DNA of 64,000 bases from CAZAZQ01 sp964489705 (GTDB lineage: Bacteria; Zixibacteria; MSB-5A5; GN15; FEB-12), in NCBI GenBank assembly GCA_964489705.1, contig CAZAZQ010000008.1:86564-150563 (forward strand), read 5' to 3'. This document shows positions 43,270 through 50,444 of this stretch, in pieces. Both the position numbers and the translations under genes were made by a program. Position 1 is the stretch's first letter, and each line of letters opens with the position of its first letter. The notes under the pieces were generated by a model. That model made no database searches. It was not told the origin of the DNA and worked only from the letters and a program-made list of their open reading frames with translations.

Positions 43270-43794
43270 TTAACCTTTTTTCCCTTTTGCGGCTGCTTTC
43301 GTCGGGTGAACTTTGGTTTTCATTTTCTCAAAGTCAAAAGGCTTATAGTTGGGGTTTCCTTCCTTCTTGTGACATTTCACGCAATTGTCTTTCGTAGGAT
43401 AAATCAACCCCGCTTCGATGGCTTTCTTCTTGTATCCTTCGGGATCGGCAGCCCATTTTTTCTTGCTCATGATTTTCGGCGATTTGTACATCGAACCCGG
43501 TCCGTGGCAAGCTTCGCATTGAATCCCTTCCAGAAGGTCACCCTTGGCGGTCTTGCCGGTGATATGACACTGGACACATTCCGGTTTCTTTTTCTCTTCA
43601 TCGGAAAGAGCATCATACGCATGGGCGTGTTTGGTTTCCAGCCATGCGGCATGTTGGGCTTTGTGACAGGTCTTGCACTTCTTCGCCCCGACGTACTGAG
43701 GCTCGGCTTTCTTGGTTGCCGACCAGACCGAACCGGCGCTCACCAGAAGAGCAACAGCAAGAAACATCATCAGGATAGAAAACTTACGCATCAT
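43270..43794 (-). CDS. Periplasmic tetraheme cytochrome c
   Basis: A 174-residue protein with a Sec leader (MMRKFSILMMFLAVALLVSAGSVWSA). Four CxxCH heme motifs: CKTCH, CVQCH, CEACH (followed by GPGS) and CVKCH. The arrangement and the QYVGAKKCKTCHKAQHAAW opening resemble the cytochrome c-554 / multiheme C-family that carries electrons in the periplasm, often with a role in nitrogen or extracellular electron transfer. Extra His residues (KHAHAY) could serve as distal ligands. No maturation genes are adjacent. The tail KAAAKGKKG is very basic. It has its own promoter. Confidence 0.93.
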   Translation of the reverse strand: MMRKFSILMMFLAVALLVSAGSVWSATKKAEPQYVGAKKCKTCHKAQHAAWLETKHAHAYDALSDEEKKKPECVQCHITGKTAKGDLLEGIQCEACHGPGSMYKSPKIMSKKKWAADPEGYKKKAIEAGLIYPTKDNCVKCHKKEGNPNYKPFDFEKMKTKVHPTKAAAKGKKG

Positions 43795-43820
43795 GTAACC
43801 TCCATCAGTACTGTTACTTT

Positions 43821-43851
43821 ATTATACCTTAAATTTACGTGTTCGAGTCAA
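43821..43851 (-). promoter_or_regulatory. Possible promoter of the cytochrome c gene
   Basis: On the minus strand TTGACT and TATAAT are separated by 19 bases, slightly long but otherwise a good match. The TATAAT lies about 27 bases before the ATG. Confidence 0.5.
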
Positions 43852-44081
43852 ACAAAAGTTACCGCCAAGATATCGTTCCGAGATATTTTGTCAAGTTTAG
43901 TTTCGGTTTGATAGAGAATAAAGTTGTCACTACCATGGCATCTTAAAATCGCAACCACTCCGGAACGTTTTTTTCACGAACAGAAAATATATTTCCCGCG
44001 TAAACGGAAGAGGTATCGGCACGAGGAAAACTCTCCACCGAGGGGATGGGAAAATAATACCCAGGGTGAGCTAAAAACTTC

Positions 44082-44110
44082 TTGCCAACCGTCTTAAAAA
44101 CCGGTAGAAT
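44082..44110 (+). promoter_or_regulatory. Promoter of the glycosyltransferase gene
   Basis: TTGCCA (44082-44087), 17 bases, TAGAAT (44105-44110). The transcript would start about 7 bases before the ATG at 44124, giving a very short leader. Confidence 0.6.
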
Positions 44111-44123
44111 AGAGCACAAGGTT

Positions 44124-45362
44124 ATGAATATTTTAATCATCACGCAACATTTTCCTCCTGAGAAAGGAGCAGTGAGGAGACTATTTGAGTTTTCGCGGTA
44201 CTTTGCCCGAAAAGGGGAGAACGTATCGATCCTCACGGCGATCCCGAATTACCCGGATGGGATAGTCCCACCCAAGTATCGGGGGCACTTTTTTTATACG
44301 GAGGAAATGGACGGGGTAAAAGTATACCGGAGTTACGTGCTGCCGGCGGCGAATCGGTTCCCCGGAAAGCGGATGGTCGGATTCGTCGTTTTCATGATAA
44401 CGGCGTTGTTAAACTCTTTTCGCATCAAAGGGGACATTGACCTGGTTCTGGCATCCACCCCGCCGGTGACGTCGCCGGTCATCGGGTGGTTGGTGAGTAA
44501 GTTTCGACGCGCCAAGTTCGTCATCGAGATTCGGGATTTGCAGCCGGAATCGAGCGAGGAGTTCGGCAATCTGAAGCAGTCGTTTTTCACTCGTTCGCTG
44601 AAGAAGTTCATGCACTTTTTGTACCGGAAAGCCGACCACATCGTCTCCGTCACCGATGGGATAACAAGTTATATGGAAAAAGTCGGCCATAACCCTCGAA
44701 AACTCACCACCATAAAGTCCGGCGTAAACGATGTCTTTTTCGATGCAAAGTCCAACGGAATCCGTAAGAAATACGGGTGGGAAGATAAATTTCTCGTTCT
44801 CTACATCGGCACGCTTGGGTGGGCACATAGTTTGGAAGCGGTCATTGAGGCGGCACGTTATCTGGTCGACCACCCGGATATTTTCTTTGTTTTTGCAGGA
44901 GATGGGCAAAAAAGAGGGGCGTTGGAAGGAATGGTGAGGGACTATGGGCTAAAAAATGTCAGCTTCATTGGCATTCAACCATTGGAAGCAGTGCCACAGT
45001 TTCTCCAAGCAAGCGATGTGCTCGTTGAAAGCCTTCGAGAGGTTCCCATTACGAAAGGAACTTTTCCGTGTAAGTTGTTTGAGTATATGGCATCGGGGCG
45101 TCCTATCGTGTTTGGAGCCCGAGACGGAGAAGCGGTTCGAGAATTGGAGCGAGCAGGAGGAGCATTATGGTTTCCGACTGACGAACCAAAGAAGCTTAGC
45201 GAACTCATCGTAAAATTGAAAGAGGGACGGATCAATGGTAACGAGTTAGGGAAACATTACCAAACCCACGCTTACAAAAATCATCGCAGGGAATTGTGGG
45301 CGGAGAAGTACATATCACTTATCCGGAGGGTATACGGTCAAAATAAAGATGCTTTTGCATAA
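44124..45362 (+). CDS. Family 4 glycosyltransferase (WbuB-like)
   Basis: About 412 residues from the ATG at 44124 (MNILIITQHFPPEKGAVRRLFEF). GT-B fold: the N-terminal acceptor half has the HFPPEKGA loop, and the C-terminal donor half has LYIGTLGWAHSLE, FAGDGQKRGALE and the nucleotide-binding EYMASGRPIVFGARDGEAVRELERAGGALW. Such enzymes add sugars in O-antigen, capsule or exopolysaccharide synthesis, with retention of configuration. It stands alone, with no other polysaccharide genes nearby. Its 3' part is AT-richer than its 5' part. Confidence 0.88.
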   Translation: MNILIITQHFPPEKGAVRRLFEFSRYFARKGENVSILTAIPNYPDGIVPPKYRGHFFYTEEMDGVKVYRSYVLPAANRFPGKRMVGFVVFMITALLNSFRIKGDIDLVLASTPPVTSPVIGWLVSKFRRAKFVIEIRDLQPESSEEFGNLKQSFFTRSLKKFMHFLYRKADHIVSVTDGITSYMEKVGHNPRKLTTIKSGVNDVFFDAKSNGIRKKYGWEDKFLVLYIGTLGWAHSLEAVIEAARYLVDHPDIFFVFAGDGQKRGALEGMVRDYGLKNVSFIGIQPLEAVPQFLQASDVLVESLREVPITKGTFPCKLFEYMASGRPIVFGARDGEAVRELERAGGALWFPTDEPKKLSELIVKLKEGRINGNELGKHYQTHAYKNHRRELWAEKYISLIRRVYGQNKDAFA

Positions 45363-45415
45363 GTAAGAAATTTGCGGCTTGAGTAGCGTTTCTTTGCAGG
45401 AGGGCAAAGGTGATG

Positions 45416-45446
45416 GTACCACAAGTAATCACACTAAAGGTGGTAC
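45416..45446. repeat. Inverted repeat in the gap before the IPTL-CTERM-like gene
   Basis: GTACCAC at 45416-45422 and GTGGTAC at 45440-45446, a 7-base stem with a 17-base loop. No T run follows. Function unknown. Confidence 0.35.
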
Positions 45447-45583
45447 ATTCTCAACTAATCTGGCTCCAGGGGGAAACAAGAGGAAAAAGTGGATCTCCAC
45501 CACGTTCCCCACCTTTTAATTCTTGGTAGAAAATCAACGTCCTTATCTAATAGTTTTTTCAAGTATTACAGAGGAGATATACA

Positions 45584-46432
45584 ATGAAACCGTTTAATTA
45601 TATAACGAGAGAGTTTCTCGCTGTCATAACAGTACTGATTGCGACAACAACTTCCGTAGATGTTTTCGCCCAGTCAAAAGGCAGTATTCTCGTTTATGTC
45701 ACTGCAGATGGAGACGGAGAGGGAGACTACCCGGCAGATGCTTTCAACGTTGGGCTGCTAAGCATCTTAACAAACCACGGCTACGATGTTACTCTCACAG
45801 ATAGGATAGAAACGCCACAAGTTACCAGTACACTTTTGGAAAGTTTTGACCAGTTATGGATCTTATCGACGGATGGGGATACCATTGGGCACTTTAATCA
45901 AAGTGAAATAGCTGCTATTAATGGTTTCCGGCAACAAGGTCACGGTTTATTGATTATGGCTGAACATAATAGTTATGGGGCAGATGCAAATCAAATTGCG
46001 AACTTGTATGGGGTAAACTTTCATGGCAAAGCGAACCATGGCGAGAATGAACCTATCACTCCGGTGATTCTCCGCGACTATTTCTTTAGAGAAGTGAAAA
46101 CTATCTTTGGTCACAATAGTGAACCATTAATCTCTTTCCTTTCTGATGAGGTAGTTGGAGTTGCGACATATGGTGGAGACACACTGATCGCTGCCGTAAG
46201 CCCTATGTATGTGGGAAGAGTTGTGTTCGATGCCACTTTTACAAGATTTCAGGACTGTTGTATTAACATTGGCGATACCCCTCAGTACGTGAGAAATGTG
46301 GCTGATTGGTTGCAACGACTTTACACACCTGTCCCCAGTTATTCCACCTGGAGTTTGATGGCTTTAACTTTGCTATTGCTTCTTGCCGGTACGACACTTA
46401 TAATCCTCAAGCGACAGCCGGCAAGGCGCTAA
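45584..46432 (+). CDS. Secreted glutamine-amidotransferase-like protein with IPTL-CTERM-like tail
   Basis: A 282-residue protein with a Sec leader (about 1-29, TTTSVDVFAQ). The main domain resembles class I glutamine-amidotransferase-like or DUF4350 flavodoxin-type folds (GSILVYVTADGDGEGDYPADAFNVGLLSILTNHGYDV, LWILSTDGDTIGHFNQSEIAAINGFRQQGHGLLIMAEHNSYG). The C-terminus VPSYSTWSLMALTLLLLLAGTTLIILKRQ matches the IPTL-CTERM plan: short Pro motif, Trp, hydrophobic helix, basic end. AT-rich. The catalytic Cys of true amidotransferases is not evident. Function unknown. Confidence 0.7.
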   Translation: MKPFNYITREFLAVITVLIATTTSVDVFAQSKGSILVYVTADGDGEGDYPADAFNVGLLSILTNHGYDVTLTDRIETPQVTSTLLESFDQLWILSTDGDTIGHFNQSEIAAINGFRQQGHGLLIMAEHNSYGADANQIANLYGVNFHGKANHGENEPITPVILRDYFFREVKTIFGHNSEPLISFLSDEVVGVATYGGDTLIAAVSPMYVGRVVFDATFTRFQDCCINIGDTPQYVRNVADWLQRLYTPVPSYSTWSLMALTLLLLLAGTTLIILKRQPARR

Positions 46433-46455
46433 GTAGAGCACAAAGATTATCATAG

Positions 46456-46496
46456 AAAAAGCCCGTCGTCATACCGGCGACGGGCTTCTTTTTTTC
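46456..46496 (+). terminator. Rho-independent terminator after the IPTL-CTERM-like gene
   Basis: Stem AAGCCCGTCG / CGACGGGCTT with a 9-base loop, followed by C and a T7 run. Confidence 0.93.
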
Positions 46497-46511
46497 GGAC
46501 CGGCGGATTTT

Positions 46512-46540
46512 TTGAAACAAAGCCTGCGACGGTGTATAAT
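46512..46540 (+). promoter_or_regulatory. Sigma70-type promoter of the DUF5335 gene
   Basis: TTGAAA (46512-46517), 17 bases, perfect TATAAT (46535-46540). It gives a leader of about 95 bases. Confidence 0.85.
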
Positions 46541-46641
46541 AAGTGAACAGGTTATAGGAAGACGGTAATCTTCCGATACAAAACATGAGCACGGAATATA
46601 CCAAAAACCGGCGAGTGTAACTCTTCACAAGGAGTGAGTAG

Positions 46642-47133
46642 ATGATAAAGGAAATCAAAAGGAACACCTGGTCGCGCTTCTGTAAGAAGTTCAACGTCGA
46701 CAACCAGTTCCGGCAGGCGACGATACAAGTGAAAGACAACCGACAGAATGTCACGGTAAACCAAGAGGTGCCTTTTTTAGGCATCGCCGTCACCAAAAAA
46801 GGACGGTTTATCGACAGCATCGACTTGTTTACCGGTCAATACGACCCGGACAAGCTTTCCAAGCCGTTTGTTCGAATCAACCAGCCGGTCAGAATTCTCT
46901 TGGAGAAAAAAGAGGACGGGCTCGACAGTTGTTTGTCGGTCGAAAGCAAAGACGGCACTATTGCCCAAATCGAACTGGTCGGACAGAAAGACCCCCAGCA
47001 GTACTATACTATCGTTGAAAAAGTCGCCTACTCCATGTACGAACGGCGGGGTTATCAACCCGGCAACGAAGTGAACGATTGGCTGGAAGCCGAACGCAAA
47101 GTCAAAGAAGTGGAGCAATTGCTGGTTTCCTAA
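46642..47133 (+). CDS. DUF5335-like protein with DUF2934-type C-terminus
   Basis: A 163-residue soluble protein. Residues 1-115 follow the DUF5335 plan (WSRFCKKFN ... PFLGIAVTKKGRFIDSIDLF ... VRINQPVRILLEKKEDG ... SVESKDGTIAQIELVG), a small beta-rich domain of unknown role that often binds phosphate-like groups or acts in stress operons. The last 35 residues, VEKVAYSMYERRGYQPGNEVNDWLEAERKV, match the DUF2934 motif (aromatic, rG, DWxxAE). Strong promoter and ribosome site (CAAGGAGTG). Function unknown. Confidence 0.75.
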   Translation: MIKEIKRNTWSRFCKKFNVDNQFRQATIQVKDNRQNVTVNQEVPFLGIAVTKKGRFIDSIDLFTGQYDPDKLSKPFVRINQPVRILLEKKEDGLDSCLSVESKDGTIAQIELVGQKDPQQYYTIVEKVAYSMYERRGYQPGNEVNDWLEAERKVKEVEQLLVS

Positions 47134-47290
47134 GCGTTGGTGCACCTTCTTCAAAGTATCAAAATCTGTGACGGTACCTTTCCCCGTCATAAGAGGAAAT
47201 ACACCCTTTTTCATCAGTTGAGAGGCATAAGCTTCCCATAGATCCGACCTCTTAATTTATTTTGTTCACAAGGGAAAGTCCGAGCAGGGA

Positions 47291-47322
47291 AGGTCTCGAA
47301 AGAGATCTGCCGAAAGAAAGTG
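47291..47322 (+). repeat. Dispersed hairpin repeat, copy B
   Basis: GGTCTCGAAAGAGATC, followed by TGCCGAAAGAAAGTGT. It matches copy A (38585) at 29 of 32 positions. The second hairpin of the other copies is not preserved here. Confidence 0.7.
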
Positions 47323-47628
47323 TATAAGAAAAACTACCGCTGCTGAGCGTGCATATAACGTACGTTGTCTCCAACCTCCTTACGGGAGGCAAAAAAATAG
47401 AGAAGTTCACCAATGGTTTTTGACAGAGACAGAGGGGGAAATCCCTGACAAAAGCTCCATTAGCAAACTCCTCGCTACCCTAATATACGAGTCCCCGAGA
47501 AAATTGTCAATTTCATTCTTGAAAAAACAAGGGCATCGATGTCCGCAAAAGATTGTCTTTTTACCGGCAAACACAAAGTGTATCTCAAAAAATAGTAACG
47601 GATCAAGGCTTTATCTGAGCCCTCAGGA

Positions 47629-47649
47629 ACACCCGACGGGTGACTTATT
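47629..47649 (+). repeat. Small hairpin motif shared with the 52.5 kb repeat
   Basis: ACACCCGACGGGTG followed by ACTTATT. It matches the copy at 52484-52504 at 19 of 21 positions. Confidence 0.65.
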
Positions 47650-47681
47650 TCCCCGACGAGTAGAAAGAGCCCCTTAGGGGT

Positions 47682-47705
47682 CGGTCGGAAAAGGATTTCC
47701 GACCG
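47682..47705. repeat. Strong 10-base hairpin in the dnaX upstream region
   Basis: CGGTCGGAAA (47682-47691) and TTTCCGACCG (47696-47705) form a perfect stem with loop AGGA. The CCCCTTAGGGG just before it makes a second short hairpin. No T run on the plus strand. Confidence 0.6.
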
Positions 47706-47812
47706 CGCAATAACCGGAATCTCCCCATCACTGCCTGAGACACCGTCGGCTCCTATCGAAAAAGGGAAAATCTGATTTCTCTCTTTTTCTTTTTTGGTTA
47801 TATTGGAGTGCT

Positions 47813-49468
47813 ATGAGTTATCAGGTGTTCGCGCGAAAATACCGCCCGCAAGTGTTTGAAGATGTCGTTGCTCAAGACCACGTAACCCGTACTTTGAAAA
47901 ACGCCGTCAAAAACGACCGGGTCGGCTCAGGCTACCTGTTCTGCGGTCCCCGCGGCACCGGGAAAACCACCACCGCCCGGATTCTTGCCAAGGCGCTCAA
48001 CTGTGTCAACGGACCGACGCCCGAGCCGTGCGGTGAGTGTCCCTCATGCAAAGAGATCGCTTCCGGCGTGTCGTTGGATGTGCTGGAAATCGACGCCGCT
48101 TCCAATACGGGTGTCGACGATATCCGCACCCTGCGCGAGAATGTGCGCTACCTGCCGACCCACGGGAAAAAGCGAATCTATATTATCGATGAAATTCACC
48201 GCCTCTCGGGAGCGGCGTTTGACGCCCTGCTCAAGACGCTCGAAGAACCGCCGCCGCATGTCATTTTCATCTTTGCCACCACGGAGCCGCTCAAAGTCCC
48301 GGAGACGATTCTTTCGCGGACGCAGCGCTTCGACTTCAAGCGGGTGTCGGCAACCGAGCTGGCGAGCCATCTTCAGCGTATCGCCGAGGCGGAGCATATC
48401 ACGATTGAGGAACCGGCGCTGCACCTGTTAGCCCGAAAAGCCGACGGCTCGGTGCGGGATTCCCTTTCCTTGCTGGACCAGGTCGCCGCGTATGCCGGGG
48501 AAACCATCACCGAGCAAGACGTCATCGACGCTCTCGGCTTGGTCGACCGTCAGTTGCTGTTTGAGTACGGCAACGCCGTCGCCGCCAACGACAGCAAGCG
48601 GGTGTTGCAGTTGACCGACAAAGTTCTTGCCGCCGGCATCGACGTCGCCGATTTTGTTCACGAATTGTTGGAGCATTTCCGAATTCTTCTGATTCTAACA
48701 GTCGATCCGAACGCCTCGGATGTTTTGCAGCTTCCTCAAGAAGATATTGACGCCTATATGGCACAGGCGAAGAATTTTTCCGTCGGCGACGTGGTGCGAT
48801 TGATGAAAATCATCGGCGATATCAATATCGATTTGAAGCGCGGCCTGGACGAACGGATGGTGCTCGAGGTTGCCGGTGTCAAGATGGCGGAATTGGAATC
48901 GACCGTTAAACTGGAAGAGGTCTTGCAGCGGCTCGACAACGGAACGTTTACCGCCGCTTCAGGCGGGTCGGACTTGTTCGGCGGCGACAAAAAAAAAAGT
49001 GAGCCGCATCGCTTGAGCCCAACCGCAACCGCGCCTTCTCCCTCGAGCGCTCCCCTTTCCTCTCATCGGGCAAACACGGCGCAACTTCAAGCCGGTTGGG
49101 AAGCCTTCCTGGCGTACCTGCGCCAGAAAAGCCAAATGCTTGCCTCCCAGTTGGCAATGGCAGAGGTGGTCGACGTCACCGACAACGAGGTACGCCTGCG
49201 CTTCGGCGCCGCCGGGAGCGCTTCCAAGCAGGTGGTCGAACGGGCGGAAAATCATCAGGTCATCCAAACGGCGGCGCGGGAATATTTCAAAGCGCCTCTC
49301 CGTTTCACATACGATATTGACTTGACACAGCCGGGAATTGCCATTAAAAGCAATAACACCAACAACATTAAAGAAGAGCTTGCCGCTATCATCAAGCGCT
49401 CCCCTCGTTTGCAAGAGCTTTTGGAGAAGGTGAACGGCGAGGTCGTCGGTATAAGAAAAGTAAAATAA
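47813..49468 (+). CDS. dnaX: DNA polymerase III subunits gamma and tau
   Basis: A 551-residue clamp-loader ATPase. Walker A GPRGTGKTTTAR, a zinc finger (CGECPSC with the earlier Cys in ALNC), Walker B region IYIIDEIHRLS, and the arginine finger segment SRTQRFDF. The C-terminal part after about 390 is a Pro/Ser linker and a tau-specific domain (AGWEAFLAYLRQKSQMLASQLAMAEVVDV) that would bind the polymerase alpha subunit. Ten A at 48989-48998 allow a shift to a stop at codon 397, giving a gamma form (see the separate entry). It starts the dnaX-ybaB-recR operon. Confidence 0.97.
   Translation: MSYQVFARKYRPQVFEDVVAQDHVTRTLKNAVKNDRVGSGYLFCGPRGTGKTTTARILAKALNCVNGPTPEPCGECPSCKEIASGVSLDVLEIDAASNTGVDDIRTLRENVRYLPTHGKKRIYIIDEIHRLSGAAFDALLKTLEEPPPHVIFIFATTEPLKVPETILSRTQRFDFKRVSATELASHLQRIAEAEHITIEEPALHLLARKADGSVRDSLSLLDQVAAYAGETITEQDVIDALGLVDRQLLFEYGNAVAANDSKRVLQLTDKVLAAGIDVADFVHELLEHFRILLILTVDPNASDVLQLPQEDIDAYMAQAKNFSVGDVVRLMKIIGDINIDLKRGLDERMVLEVAGVKMAELESTVKLEEVLQRLDNGTFTAASGGSDLFGGDKKKSEPHRLSPTATAPSPSSAPLSSHRANTAQLQAGWEAFLAYLRQKSQMLASQLAMAEVVDVTDNEVRLRFGAAGSASKQVVERAENHQVIQTAAREYFKAPLRFTYDIDLTQPGIAIKSNNTNNIKEELAAIIKRSPRLQELLEKVNGEVVGIRKVK
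48989..49002 (+). promoter_or_regulatory. A10 slippage site in dnaX giving a predicted gamma form
   Basis: The codons AAA-AAA-AAA-AGT encode Lys393-395 and a Ser. A -1 ribosomal shift or an extra A from transcript slippage makes the next codons AAG-TGA, so translation stops after Lys396. The result would be a protein of 396 residues that has the whole ATPase but not the tau domain. Thermus and E. coli dnaX are known to do this by slippage or frameshifting. Confidence 0.75.
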
Positions 49469-49499
49469 AAAACGTGATTTTCGGATAAAGGAGAACAGG

Positions 49500-49826
49500 A
49501 TGGGTAAAGGCGGACTGGGAAATATGATGAAGCAAGTTCAGCAGATGCAAGCCAAAATGGAACAGATGCAGGCTGAACTGGAAAAAGCGGAAGTGGAAGC
49601 CTCCGCCGGGGGCGGTATGGTTAAGGTGGTCGCCAACGGGAAGCATGAGATTCTCTCCGTGACGATTGACCCGGAAGTGGTGGACAAAGACGACATTGAG
49701 ATGCTGCAAGACCTCATTGTCGCCGCCATCAACCAAGCACACCAAAAAGTGCAGGAACTCCAAGCCGAGCAGATGTCGAACCTTACGGGCGGGATTAAAA
49801 TCCCCGGCTTGAACCTCCCCTTTTAA
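49500..49826 (+). CDS. YbaB/EbfC family nucleoid-associated protein
   Basis: A 108-residue protein. It begins MGKGGLGNMMKQVQQMQAKMEQMQAELEKAEVEASAGGGMVKVVANGKHEI, the YbaB signature (Gly-rich N-terminus, long helix, GGGMVxVxxNG), and ends with TGGIKIPGLNLPF. It binds DNA as a dimer and takes part in recombination-linked processes with RecR. It sits between dnaX and recR, a conserved arrangement. Start supported by AAAGGAGAA. Confidence 0.97.
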   Translation: MGKGGLGNMMKQVQQMQAKMEQMQAELEKAEVEASAGGGMVKVVANGKHEILSVTIDPEVVDKDDIEMLQDLIVAAINQAHQKVQELQAEQMSNLTGGIKIPGLNLPF

Positions 49827-49837
49827 GTGCGAGGACG

Positions 49838-50437
49838 ATGATGTTCAAATCGGCAGCTTCTGTGGAACGGCTCGCCAACCGGTTGGCACGCCTGCCGGGA
49901 ATCGGGCGAAAGTCCGCGAATCGGTTGGCGTTTCACATCCTCAAACTTACCAAAGAGGAAGCTTATGAGCTTGCCGATGCCATTCGGGAAGTGAAGGAGA
50001 AAGTGGGGTTTTGTTCGGTCTGCTATAACATTTCCGAGACCGACCCCTGTCGCATCTGCGCCGATCCTTCACGGGATAAGGGGATTATTTGCGTGGTGGA
50101 AGAGACACCGGATGCCGCCGCCATGGACAAAGTCGAAGGCTTCAACGGCGTTTTTCACGTCTTGGGCGGACGGCTATCGCCGCTGGACGGTATCGGTCCC
50201 GAAAACTTGCGGATTAAAGAGCTGCTTGCCCGCATTACCGACGAGGTGCGGGAGGTGGTTATCGCCACTAACCCTAACGTGGAAGGAGAAGCAACCGCCA
50301 TTTATCTCTCGAAGCTGCTCAAGCCGTTAGGGGTGAAAGTCACTCGCATCGCGCGGGGATTACCGGTCGGTTCCGACTTGGAATATGCCGATTCGGTGAC
50401 CTTGGCGAAGGCGATGGAAGGACGACAGGATTTCTGA
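49838..50437 (+). CDS. recR: Recombination mediator RecR
   Basis: A 199-residue protein with the N-terminal helix-hairpin-helix (RLARLPGIGRKSANRLAFHIL), the four-Cys zinc finger (CSVCYNISETDPCRICAD) and the Toprim domain with Walker B-like IICVVEETPDAAAMD and the terminal GLPVGSDLEYADSVTL. It works with RecO and RecF to load RecA at gaps. An ATG at 49841 is an equally good start. It ends 8 bases before the next gene. Confidence 0.97.
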   Translation: MMFKSAASVERLANRLARLPGIGRKSANRLAFHILKLTKEEAYELADAIREVKEKVGFCSVCYNISETDPCRICADPSRDKGIICVVEETPDAAAMDKVEGFNGVFHVLGGRLSPLDGIGPENLRIKELLARITDEVREVVIATNPNVEGEATAIYLSKLLKPLGVKVTRIARGLPVGSDLEYADSVTLAKAMEGRQDF

Positions 50438-50444
50438 ATCAGAG

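Larger units (their letters stand above)
43795..44123. other. Divergent promoter region between cytochrome and glycosyltransferase genes
   Basis: About 330 bases with no credible gene. It holds the two divergent promoters listed below, at each end, and a middle part of about 200 bases with nothing I recognise. Confidence 0.6.
47134..47812. other. 680-base non-coding stretch upstream of dnaX
   Basis: No supported gene: the small open frames here lack ribosome sites and normal codon use. It contains a copy of the dispersed hairpin repeat (47291-47322), a CCTCC-TTAC-GGGAGG hairpin at about 47377-47392, the CACCC-x-ACGGGTG hairpin motif (47629-47649) and a 10-base perfect stem at 47682-47705. 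I looked for tmRNA, 4.5S RNA and RNase P RNA cores and did not find their conserved pieces. It may be an accumulation of repeat elements or an unrecognised RNA gene. Confidence 0.55.

Noticed and set aside
47268..47330. Possible RNase P RNA start (GGGAAAGTCCGAGCA at about 47273)
   Set aside because: The short match resembles the conserved GGAAAGTCCGGGC of RNase P RNA, but the other conserved blocks (GGGTGAAA, ACAGAA-type and the 3' P4 strand) are not found in the next 400 bases.
47400..47812. 4.5S/SRP RNA gene next to dnaX
   Set aside because: The GGAAGGAAGCAGCC core is absent on both strands of this gap.
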